Source: an uncultured bacterium (GTDB lineage: Bacteria > Desulfobacterota > Desulfobulbia > Desulfobulbales > Desulfobulbaceae). Taken from it: a DNA stretch of 9,589 nucleotides. The stretch spans positions 1 to 9,589 of the forward strand of contig CAITZN010000629.1 of NCBI GenBank assembly GCA_903896915.1. The letters run 5' to 3'. How positions within the stretch are numbered: the first letter of the stretch is position 1; each line of letters opens with the position of its first letter. Below, in pieces: positions 1 to 5,651 of the stretch. The notes beneath the pieces are model-generated. The model was not told the DNA's origin. It ran no database searches and saw only the letters and a list, made by a program, of their open reading frames with translations. The position numbers and the translations under genes were made by a program.

Positions 1-137
1 ACGCAATCGGCCAGCGTAAAGGTGTCGCCCGCTATAAAGGGCGAAAATTTCACCAAGCGCTTGAAAGCATCAATATTGCGAACCAGTTGCTTCTTGACCG
101 TGGCTTTCAATTCATCGCTGACTGTTCCACCAAAAAA
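1..137 (-). pseudogene. Glutathione S-transferase C-terminal domain fragment
   Basis: Read right to left in the frame whose codons pair with plus-strand triplets starting at 3, 6, 9 and so on, this stretch gives about 45 residues that look like the all-helical C-terminal half of a cytosolic glutathione S-transferase. It begins AFFGGTVSDELKA, continues through a basic helix containing KRLVKFSP, and ends IAGDTFTLADC. That ending is the family's 'aGd.ftlAD' segment, where the N-capping box and hydrophobic staple of helix 6 lie. Such enzymes conjugate or reduce substrates with glutathione in the cytoplasm. The frame is open to the window's left edge, so the 3' end lies outside. The N-terminal thioredoxin-like domain is absent: upstream of AFFGG the antisense sequence belongs to a CoA-transferase on the other strand. 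The gene is therefore broken here, or the join is artificial. The GST assignment is firm; the exact junction is known only to within about 10 bases. Confidence 0.8.
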
Positions 138-1148
138 AGCCTGGCCATAGACCTCAAGGCCGAACAGGGCAGGGCCCTGTTCCTCAAGCTGGCGGCCAAG
201 GTTGATGTCCTTATTGAAAATTTTGCTCCAGGCACGGTTGATCGCTTAGGGATCGGTTATGAGGTTTTGAGAAAAGACAATCCGGGCCTGATTTTTTGTT
301 CCCTCAAAGGCTTCATGCCTGGACCCTATGCGCACCGCCCGGCTCTGGACGAGGTTGTGCAGATGATGGGCGGGCTCGCCTATATGACCGGGCCAAGCGG
401 CAAACCGATGCGAGCCGGGGCCTCGGTTACGGATATCCTCAGCGGCGGTTTCGGGGTGATAGGTATTCTTGCCGCCCTCTATCAGCGCCAGCAGAGTGGA
501 CAGGGGCAGATGGTACAGGCTACGCTTTTCGAATCCGTGGCCTTTCTCATGGGGCAGCATATGGCCGGGGCGGCAGTGACCGGACAGGCCCCGCCGCCCA
601 TGCCGGAACGTGGCCGGACTTGGTCGGTCTATGAACTGTTTGCCACCAGGGACAAGCAGCAGGTGTTTATCGGCATTACCTCCGAACGGCACTGGCAGCG
701 CATGTGCACGACCTTCGGCTTTGAGGACTGGGCGGAGGACCCGCGGCTCGCCACCAATCAAGGGCGGATAGAGTCTCGTCCCTGGTTTTTTCCTGAGTTG
801 CAGCAACGGTTGCAGCGGCTGGATAAAAATACCTTGATGGCTCTGGCGGAACGGGCGGGGATCCCGTTTGCCCCGGTCAACCAGCCGGTAGACCTGTGGG
901 ACGACCCGCAAATGAACGAGTCAGGAGGGTTTGCCGACACCCAGACGCCTTTCGGCAAACAGGTCAAGCTGCCCAAGCTGCCGTTGCGGCTTGGCGGGCA
1001 ATCCTTTGATTTACGTCTGCAACCGCCTGGGGTGGGGGAAGGGGCGGGCGATATCCTGCAACTGGCAGGACTGACGCAAGTGGAGATCGAGGCCTTGGTC
1101 GCGGCAGGGATTATTGCGGTCAGTCCCTGCAGGGAAGGAAAGGAGTAG
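87..1148 (+). CDS. CaiB/BaiF family III CoA-transferase, 5'-truncated
   Basis: Family III CoA-transferases move CoA between organic acids in the cytoplasm through an aspartyl-CoA thioester. Homology begins at about base 135 with KKSLAIDLKAEQGRALF, equivalent to the family's 'NRNKRSLALDLKS.EGR' block. It continues through ENFAPGTVDRLGIGY, the FCSLKGF strand, and MRAGASVTDILSGGFGVIG, where the Asp encoded at 432-434 matches the family's nucleophile. Next come AALYQRQQSGQGQMVQATLFES and a normal C-terminus (about 337 residues of genuine homology against roughly 395-400 for the family). The missing ~60 residues hold the N-terminal Rossmann start and the 'DlGAdViKvE' segment. The TTG at 87 is only the first possible start in an open frame, and bases 87-134 are really the antisense of a glutathione S-transferase gene. 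I therefore think the product is not made as a normal enzyme, unless the junction is an assembly error. Substrate cannot be told. The following gene converges on it. Confidence 0.85.
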   Translation: MLLDRGFQFIADCSTKKSLAIDLKAEQGRALFLKLAAKVDVLIENFAPGTVDRLGIGYEVLRKDNPGLIFCSLKGFMPGPYAHRPALDEVVQMMGGLAYMTGPSGKPMRAGASVTDILSGGFGVIGILAALYQRQQSGQGQMVQATLFESVAFLMGQHMAGAAVTGQAPPPMPERGRTWSVYELFATRDKQQVFIGITSERHWQRMCTTFGFEDWAEDPRLATNQGRIESRPWFFPELQQRLQRLDKNTLMALAERAGIPFAPVNQPVDLWDDPQMNESGGFADTQTPFGKQVKLPKLPLRLGGQSFDLRLQPPGVGEGAGDILQLAGLTQVEIEALVAAGIIAVSPCREGKE

Positions 1149-1171
1149 GGGGGCAAGATCGGCCCCCCCTA
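1146..1171 (+). terminator. G-run/C-run hairpin at CoA-transferase stop codon
   Basis: TAGGGGGG at 1146-1153, which includes the stop codon, pairs with CCCCCCTA at 1164-1171 across a 10-nt loop, an 8-bp stem that is mostly G-C. No T-run follows on the plus strand, so it is not a canonical intrinsic terminator, but its position at the very end of the gene suggests an mRNA 3'-end or transcription-ending role. Confidence 0.4.
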
Positions 1172-1208
1172 TGTACACTGTGGCACTGCATGTCCTATCT
1201 TCGCTCAC

Positions 1209-1239
1209 TTCACCCAGAGCTGACAAGCCCTCTGGTGAA
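1209..1239 (-). terminator. Hairpin after the secreted-protein gene
   Basis: TTCACCCAGAG at 1209-1219 pairs with CTCTGGTGAA at 1230-1239 through 10 bp with a single bulged C, around a 10-nt loop. It starts 20 nt past the minus-strand stop codon at 1259. There is no U-tract behind it, so termination here is an inference from stem strength and position between convergent genes. Confidence 0.4.
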
Positions 1240-1258
1240 GCAGTCCTGTACGACCCGG

Positions 1259-1909
1259 TTACTGGCCCCGCTTGAAACTCTCGAGCTCCCATGTTTCCAG
1301 GCCTTTGTTGCCGAGGTCGTTGTAATTTCTCTTGACCCACCGCCCCACTTCAGGTGCATACCAGTACGTTTCGACCACCTTATTCGAGAAACTATTGCCT
1401 TTGCTGCTTCTTCCATCGTAGGGTATTTCGACTTCGATCTTAAGCGCATTAAAAGTACCAGCCTTCACCACAACCTTTTCAGGGGTGATCGATTTGATCT
1501 CGGCTTGCATGGAATAGTCGACCGTAGGATCCTTTGGGCTTTTCCTGGAGAATTTAGCACCTGAATACACCTTCCCTACCTCGAGAGGAAACTGGAAAAT
1601 ATTTCGGCTGGGTGAAAAGATTGAACCGTAATCTTTCACCACATTACCATTGGGATCATATATTTCTTTCCACGTTCCGCTCGATGAAGAACTTTGCACT
1701 TCCAGTTGGTATCCTCCATCAGGCTGCACTTCGACAACCTTAGAAGTGAAGGTCCTTACATTCGTGCCGATCGATTTGGTATAGGTCCAGGTATCACCGA
1801 TTTTGATTACCGGACGGTTTACTTTCGTCGGCATGTCTGCTGCATAGGCAAACGAAGTCAATGTCATGAAGAAGAGCGCAAGCAACGGCAGAGTGTTCCA
1901 TTTTTTCAT
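1259..1909 (-). CDS. Secreted/periplasmic protein of unknown function
   Basis: I do not recognise a named family. The 216-residue product starts with a clear Sec signal peptide: MKKW, a hydrophobic core through about residue 20, then AYA before a predicted cut at A23/A24. The mature part is rich in short beta-type segments. It has an early GDTWTY motif and a later stretch with 'AGTFNALKIEVEIPY' and 'ETYWYAPEVGRWVKR', a pattern seen in DUF3108-like and related outer-envelope beta-sheet proteins; the resemblance is only by pattern. I chose ATG 1909 over the in-frame start 34 codons upstream for two reasons: AAGGAGG lies 6 nt before it, and the signal peptide begins exactly there. It is the last gene of a same-strand run of envelope genes, but a 166-nt gap separates it from the DUF350 gene, so it may have its own promoter. 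Expected location is the periplasm or outer-membrane inner face. Confidence 0.8.
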   Translation of the reverse strand: MKKWNTLPLLALFFMTLTSFAYAADMPTKVNRPVIKIGDTWTYTKSIGTNVRTFTSKVVEVQPDGGYQLEVQSSSSSGTWKEIYDPNGNVVKDYGSIFSPSRNIFQFPLEVGKVYSGAKFSRKSPKDPTVDYSMQAEIKSITPEKVVVKAGTFNALKIEVEIPYDGRSSKGNSFSNKVVETYWYAPEVGRWVKRNYNDLGNKGLETWELESFKRGQ

Positions 1910-2075
1910 AAAGACCTCCTTAAGGTGATCCGGCGGGATGAGAGATCCCACTAATTGGCCCAATGCTACAAAAACCAAACGCCTTACTATTTTCTTCCAC
2001 ATCGGCCGCATCGTGCCCCTACATGACCTTGTTTAGATGGAGGATGGTTGGGCAAGGTGGTTGTACTGATTTTCT
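1910..2075 (-). other. Leader region of the secreted-protein gene
   Basis: This 166-nt gap ends in a near-perfect Shine-Dalgarno (AAGGAGG, complement of 1915-1921) within the palindrome CCTTAAGG. A 5-bp GGGAT/ATCCC hairpin with a 5-nt loop lies at 1935-1949. I found no convincing -35/-10 pair. An in-frame upstream ATG at 2011 would add 34 residues in front of the signal peptide and is judged not to be used. Confidence 0.45.
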
Positions 2076-2483
2076 TTAATACGACATACAGGCCGCATTC
2101 AATATCCCGGCCCCCATGGATAAGGCACCGAGGAACAATCCTTTCGAGACAATTCCTTCCTCAATCGCAGCAGGCAGACCCTTGAACAGCTGCTTTACCA
2201 GAAAGTAAACCAGAACCTGGATGCCAAGGGCGACCGCACCCCAGAGCAGCATGTCGAAAAAATTAACGCTATGAATAATCGCGCTGGCCAAAGGGATGAT
2301 GAATCCGAACAGGGCGCCGCTCAAACTGCACGCCGCCGCAGTATTGCCGTGGTCGATGAGATCGAATTCGTTATACGGCGTGATCCGCATATAAACGATC
2401 AGGAAAAGCGAGGTCAACCCCAGTGATGCGATGAAATAAACAAGAAATTTTACAACGCCGGAAAACTGTGATGCTATTTCCAT
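2076..2483 (-). CDS. yjfL: YjfL-like DUF350 inner-membrane protein
   Basis: A 135-residue inner-membrane protein with four predicted helices at about residues 9-33, 52-71, 78-97 and 111-131. This matches the DUF350 layout of two repeated helical hairpins. Family landmarks are YNEFDLIDHGNTAAACSLSG after helix 1, GFIIPLASAI in helix 2, and the C-terminal segment GLFLGALSMGAGILNAACMSY-like, with Asn and Cys near the end, as in E. coli YjfL. The length is typical and the gene looks complete. GGAGG lies 4 nt before the ATG. It starts 18 nt after the stop of the ATP-grasp ligase gene and is certainly in the same transcript. In E. coli and many other bacteria yjfL sits beside yjfM and yjfC. The molecular function is not known; the neighbourhood suggests a membrane anchor or partner for an envelope-associated ligase. 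The symbol is by homology. Confidence 0.88.
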   Translation of the reverse strand: MEIASQFSGVVKFLVYFIASLGLTSLFLIVYMRITPYNEFDLIDHGNTAAACSLSGALFGFIIPLASAIIHSVNFFDMLLWGAVALGIQVLVYFLVKQLFKGLPAAIEEGIVSKGLFLGALSMGAGILNAACMSY

Positions 2484-2501
2484 GGTTCCTCCGAAATATT
2501 G

Positions 2502-3635
2502 TCAGTCGGTAAAATAGTGCGGTACAAAACGGCTCGTATTTTTGGTGATAGGGCTGTCGTCCTCGCGGATGCCGATGCCGGCCGCCATGCCATTGACAAT
2601 CCACGAACCGATAACCGGGTACCGGCCATCAAAAGCCGGCAGCTCTTTTAATTCCTGGTAGATAAAGCCTTCGCTGCCGTAGCCACCTTCCGTGGTTATC
2701 CCCCTTCCCTCTCGCACCAGTTCAATGTTGGCGCCTTCGCGAGCAAAGAGCGGTTTTTTGACGAAACTGTTGCCCAGTCGGGATACATCGAAATAGCTCG
2801 GCAACAGATTCGTATGGCCGGGGAACATCTCCCACAATATCGGCAGGATGCCCTTTGTTGACAAGACCATTTTCCAGGCCGGTTCGATCAAGGTGATTGT
2901 CTCGGGCCGGATGTATTGACCGAAGGCATCGGTCAGCAGCCATTCCCAGGGATAGAGCTTGAACAGGAATCGGATCGCTTCGTCGTCCAGATCGATGAAC
3001 TTGGACGCCTCCGGATTGAACCCGATATCTTCAATGAAGATGTGCTGCGTTGCAATTCCCGCCTGAGCTGCCACGTCGCGCATATATTCGACCGTTACCA
3101 GATCTTCCTCATGCTCTTTGACGCTGCTGAAATACAGTTTCGAAACAATCGGCATTCTGTATTTCACTGCCTTGAAGGCGTCGAGGAGCTTTTCATGGAT
3201 GGAGTTGAACTGATCGCGTTGTGGGAACAGCTCTTCCAGCCATACCCACTGGGCGATGCTGGATTCATAGAGTGATGTTGGCGTATCTGCGTTGTATTCG
3301 AGCAATTTTGGCTCGCCCTTGCCGTCATAGGAGAAATCAAAACGGCCGTAAATGCTGATCTCTTCCTGGCTCCATGAATTCTTTACTATCTCGGCTGCCT
3401 GTTCGCCGAGACCAATCCTAGCAAAAAGATTGTTGGCGATCACGTGGTCGACGGCCTTCAGGCACATTTCATGGAGTTCCTGGGTGACCTCTTCCAGATG
3501 GTCGATCTGGGCGGCAGAGAATTCGTAGCAGACCCCTTCGCTCCAATAGCCGCCTTCCATGGAGTGGAACGAAAAGCCAAGTTCTTCAAATTTGCTCTGC
3601 CAGTCGGGGCGTGGCGGCACCATCATACGTTGCAT
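2502..3635 (-). CDS. yjfC: Glutathionylspermidine synthase-like ATP-grasp ligase (YjfC/YgiC)
   Basis: A 377-residue stand-alone ligase domain, close to the normal length of YjfC/YgiC (about 385). It corresponds to the C-terminal synthetase half of E. coli Gsp synthetase/amidase, without the amidase. Visible landmarks are GRFDFSYDG (97-105; R98 and D100), LLEYNADTPTSLYES (111-125; E113 and N115), EPAWKMVLSTKGILPILWEMFP (251-272; K255, K261), VKKPLFAREGAN (292-303), YQELKELP (326-333) and NTSRFVPH (366-373). These carry the charged residues that bind ATP, Mg2+ and the acyl phosphate intermediate in this family, so I infer an active enzyme that joins a carboxylate to an amine. Family members lacking the amidase are not proven to make glutathionylspermidine, and the real substrate is unknown. 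GGAGG lies 9 nt before the ATG. The ATG overlaps the stop of the upstream lipoprotein gene (TGATG), implying translational coupling. It would act in the cytoplasm. Confidence 0.9.
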   Translation of the reverse strand: MQRMMVPPRPDWQSKFEELGFSFHSMEGGYWSEGVCYEFSAAQIDHLEEVTQELHEMCLKAVDHVIANNLFARIGLGEQAAEIVKNSWSQEEISIYGRFDFSYDGKGEPKLLEYNADTPTSLYESSIAQWVWLEELFPQRDQFNSIHEKLLDAFKAVKYRMPIVSKLYFSSVKEHEEDLVTVEYMRDVAAQAGIATQHIFIEDIGFNPEASKFIDLDDEAIRFLFKLYPWEWLLTDAFGQYIRPETITLIEPAWKMVLSTKGILPILWEMFPGHTNLLPSYFDVSRLGNSFVKKPLFAREGANIELVREGRGITTEGGYGSEGFIYQELKELPAFDGRYPVIGSWIVNGMAAGIGIREDDSPITKNTSRFVPHYFTD

Positions 3636-4027
3636 CAGGAACCACCTCCGTGGGCAGAAGAGGCGTGGCCGAAACCGCCTCTGGTAGTTTTTGACGATGC
3701 GAATGAGGAGACTGCGTGGGGAGACTGTTGGGCGGGGCCGAGATTGTGCATGGCTTGAGAGGGTTTGGTCTCAACCGGTGTGTCCTGGCCCCTGGGGTAA
3801 TACCAGGGGCTGCCACCCATATAGTAATAGTGGGGACCATGGTAACGGTTACCTGTGGTCGTGGACGACTGTTCGCATTCGTCGCTGCCCCAGTCCTTGC
3901 TGCAGTCGTCTTTTGATGCGTAGGTATTACGCTTGGTTTTCTGGTCCTTCTGGTCGGAACTGCAACCGGTGGCCATGATGCAGGCCGAGGCTATAAGCGT
4001 AAGGGCTATCATTCGGGATTTTTTCAT
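3635..4027 (-). CDS. yjfM: YjfM/YgiB-like DUF1190 lipoprotein
   Basis: A 130-residue lipoprotein. It has a lysine-rich start, a hydrophobic stretch at residues 6-18, then a lipobox ending ATGC with the lipidated Cys at 22. The mature part has the DUF1190 pattern: a Lys/Asp/Ser-rich front with a Cys pair at 42 and 51 (DDC and DECE), a tyrosine-rich centre (GPHYYYMGGSPWYYPRG, about 64-80), and a Ser/Gly-rich tail containing RGGFGHASSAHGGGS. The tail is the family signature, as in E. coli YjfM and YgiB. It is the first gene of the cluster, preceded by GGAAGGA 5 nt from the ATG and a good sigma-70-type promoter. Its stop overlaps the ligase start. Pairing of this lipoprotein with a YgiC/YjfC ligase is conserved in other bacteria, but its function is not established; it is predicted to sit in the outer or inner membrane facing the periplasm. 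Confidence 0.85.
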   Translation of the reverse strand: MKKSRMIALTLIASACIMATGCSSDQKDQKTKRNTYASKDDCSKDWGSDECEQSSTTTGNRYHGPHYYYMGGSPWYYPRGQDTPVETKPSQAMHNLGPAQQSPHAVSSFASSKTTRGGFGHASSAHGGGS

Positions 4028-4065
4028 CTATCCTTCCCCACATTCAAGAATTGTTGCCTGGCCAA

Positions 4066-4094
4066 ATCATACCGTTCCGCGCAATTCTTCTCAA
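4066..4094 (-). promoter_or_regulatory. Sigma-70 promoter for the yjfM-yjfC-yjfL operon
   Basis: On the minus strand TTGAGA (4094-4089) and TATGAT (4071-4066) are spaced by exactly 17 bp. Each hexamer has five of six consensus bases. The predicted start is about 4059, giving a roughly 30-nt leader before the ATG at 4027. Confidence 0.65.
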
Positions 4095-4098
4095 GAAT
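4084..4098. promoter_or_regulatory. Operator-like dyad over the -35 box
   Basis: The 15-bp sequence ATTCTT-CTC-AAGAAT is a perfect 6+3+6 inverted repeat and covers the -35 hexamer of the yjfM promoter. The half-site TCAAGAAT occurs again, in the same orientation, at 4044-4051, 47 bp away in the leader. This arrangement suits a repressor or two-site regulator. I do not recognise the regulator. Confidence 0.4.
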
Positions 4099-4171
4099 AT
4101 TTCTGCAAGTTGGTATCAGGAACTGCCCTGGATTAAGGTTATAGGGCCTCGTCATGCGGAAAAGATTGCCG

Positions 4172-4198
4172 CCTGAATGTCAGGAGCGTGCTTGCACG
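4172..4198 (-). terminator. Tandem small hairpins downstream of ald
   Basis: Two short perfect stems lie back to back: CGTGC-TT-GCACG (4187-4198) and CCTGA-ATG-TCAGG (4172-4184). On the minus strand they come about 85 nt after the ald stop and are followed by CGGCAATCTTTTCC, a weak T-rich stretch. They are a possible ald transcript end. No stronger terminator is visible in the 255-nt gap between ald and yjfM. Confidence 0.25.
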
Positions 4199-4282
4199 AA
4201 GGGGCCGGTTGCCGACTTTTGATGATCTCTTATCTGCTAACAACCAGAAAGGGAAAAACCATGGCGTTCTTCTCCCCAGAGT

Positions 4283-5398
4283 TCATGTCAGCACCGTTAC
4301 CAGTGGGGTGTAGGGAAGATTGAAGGCCTCGGCAACGCCTTGGCAGGTGACCATGCCGGCAACGACGTTGATACCCGCGCCGATGCCGGGATCTTCCTGG
4401 GCTGCCCGTTGCCAGCCCTTATTGGCCAGGGTACGGGCATAGGGCAAGGTGGCGTTGGTCAGGGCGAGGGTTGAGGTCAGGGGGACCGCGCCGGGCATAT
4501 TGGCCACGCAGTAATGGAGGATGCCATCGACCTTGAACACCGGATGGTCGTGGGTGGTTGGCCGGGAGGTTTCGAAACAGCCGCCCTGATCGATAGCGAC
4601 ATCGACCAGTACCGCCCCTTTTTTCAAGGTTTTGAGCATGTCGCGGCTGATCAGTTTGGGCGCCTTGGCGCCGGGAAGCAGCACTGCGCCGATGATGGCA
4701 TCCGCCTTGGTGGCCAGGTCGCGGATGGTGGCCGGTGAGGACATCAGGGGTAGGCAGTTTTTCGGCATGATCTCAGCCAGTTGGCGCAAGCGCGGTAGGC
4801 TGGTGTCCAGCAGATAGACGGTTGCGCCGAGGCCGCTGGCAATCCGCGCCGCCTCGGTGCCGACCACGCCGCCGCCGAGCACCAGCACCGTTGCCGGGGC
4901 TACGCCTGGCACTCCGCCGAGCAGGATGCCTCGGCCTCCCTGACTGCGTTCAAGATACTTGGCTGCTTCCTGGGCCGCCATCCGGCCGGCGACCTCGCTC
5001 ATCGGGGTCAGGAGGGGCAGGGCGCCCCGCAGGTCGGTGATGGTTTCATAGGCAATGCAGACCGCCTTGCGCGCCATCATCTCCTTGGTCAGTGCTTCCG
5101 AGGCGGCAAAGTGGAAATAGGTGAAAAGGATCTGGCCTTCCCGGATCATCTCGTATTCCCGGGGCTGCGGCTCCTTGACGTGCATGACCAGATTAGCCCG
5201 CCCGTAAATCTCTGCCGCTGTGGCGACCATCTCTGCTCCGGCGGCGCTGTAGTGGGCATCGCTGAAGTCGCTGCCCATTCCGGCATTGTTCTCCACCAAG
5301 ACTTGATGACCGTTCTTGACCAGCACCTCTGCTCCGGCGGGCGTCATGCAGACTCGATTTTCTTCTGTTTTGATTTCCTTGAGAATGCCGATAATCAT
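4283..5398 (-). CDS. ald: Alanine dehydrogenase (NAD-dependent)
   Basis: A cytoplasmic enzyme that reversibly deaminates L-alanine to pyruvate and ammonia with NAD+. The 371-residue length equals that of the characterised family. Residues known to be essential in Mycobacterium tuberculosis Ald are in place: R15, K75 (in HVKEPQ), H96 (in YFHFAA) and the Asp of DVAIDQGG (D271 here). The Rossmann motif is [12 protein letters not shown], with glycines at about 176-181. D199 after the second strand (YLLDT) fits NAD rather than NADP. The signature [17 protein letters not shown] opens the protein and [18 protein letters not shown] closes it. AGGAG lies 8 nt before the ATG, and the start matches the family exactly. 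It is a single gene with gaps of about 250 nt on both sides and the next gene upstream diverging. It may feed alanine carbon and nitrogen into central metabolism or make alanine under ammonia excess; the direction cannot be told from sequence. Confidence 0.95.
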   Translation of the reverse strand: MIIGILKEIKTEENRVCMTPAGAEVLVKNGHQVLVENNAGMGSDFSDAHYSAAGAEMVATAAEIYGRANLVMHVKEPQPREYEMIREGQILFTYFHFAASEALTKEMMARKAVCIAYETITDLRGALPLLTPMSEVAGRMAAQEAAKYLERSQGGRGILLGGVPGVAPATVLVLGGGVVGTEAARIASGLGATVYLLDTSLPRLRQLAEIMPKNCLPLMSSPATIRDLATKADAIIGAVLLPGAKAPKLISRDMLKTLKKGAVLVDVAIDQGGCFETSRPTTHDHPVFKVDGILHYCVANMPGAVPLTSTLALTNATLPYARTLANKGWQRAAQEDPGIGAGINVVAGMVTCQGVAEAFNLPYTPLVTVLT

Positions 5399-5446
5399 CG
5401 CTTGTACTCCTGGTGGAGGGGAAGGGATTTTTTTTGATTCAGTCCA

Positions 5447-5458
5447 GGTAATTTTACC
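5447..5458. promoter_or_regulatory. GGTAA-TT-TTACC dyad between ald and the sigma gene
   Basis: A 5-bp inverted repeat with a 2-nt centre lies 49 bp from the ald start and 65 bp from the 14-codon ORF on the other side. On the ald strand it contains TAAAAT, which could be a -10 box, but there is no matching -35. It is an operator candidate only. Confidence 0.25.
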
Positions 5459-5522
5459 AGAGAATGGGCAAAAGTATCCCGCTTATTTCGGAAAAATGCG
5501 CTGTATGGCAGGAGGGATTTTT

Positions 5523-5567
5523 ATGAACGAGGCATGTGGCGGAATACTGGTAAAGGAGAAGGGTTAG
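5523..5567 (+). CDS. 14-codon ORF with a perfect Shine-Dalgarno
   Basis: AGGAGG at 5510-5515 sits 7 nt before an ATG that opens a 14-residue frame (MNEACGGILVKEKG) ending at an amber TAG at 5565. The frame is the same as that of the sigma-factor gene behind it: after TAG come two codons and then the TTG at 5574. It could be a leader peptide whose translation is coupled to the sigma gene, the remains of an original N-terminus closed by an amber mutation, or chance. The ribosome-binding site is the best one on this strand in the region, which is why I list it. No function is claimed. Confidence 0.35.
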   Translation: MNEACGGILVKEKG

Positions 5568-5597
5568 GTTGATTTGGTCGTTTATATCAAAATATAT

Positions 5598-5626
5598 TTA
5601 ACAAATGCAAAGTCTGATGCTACATT
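5598..5626 (+). promoter_or_regulatory. Putative promoter inside the AT-rich lead of the sigma gene
   Basis: TTAACA at 5598-5603 and TACATT at 5621-5626 are separated by 17 bp in an unusually AT-rich stretch (5577-5660), matching consensus at five and four of six bases. A start near 5633 would make the ATG at 5652, or the one at 5742, the true translation start and exclude the TTG at 5574. Confidence 0.4.
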
Positions 5627-5651
5627 CTATATAAAGTATCGAACGAAATTT

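Noticed and set aside
3..60. Plus-strand residues with a RYKGRK motif that resemble the linker of a serine recombinase
   Set aside because: The opposite strand of the same bases reads as an unbroken GST C-terminal segment over 45 residues, a much stronger match; no recombinase catalytic or HTH motif follows.
246..911. Long minus-strand open frame (221 codons) across the CoA-transferase gene
   Set aside because: Its translation has no family resemblance and is rich in Arg, His, Pro and Gly, as expected for the antisense of a GC-rich gene; the plus-strand frame carries clear homology.
1910..2011. 34-codon N-terminal extension of the secreted protein
   Set aside because: It would bury the signal peptide, has no good ribosome-binding site, and the internal ATG at 1909 has a near-perfect one.
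5565..5567. Amber codon read as pyrrolysine or suppressed to give a longer sigma factor
   Set aside because: No pyl genes are in view, the following ~80 bases are AT-rich and promoter-like rather than coding, and internal ATG starts are available.
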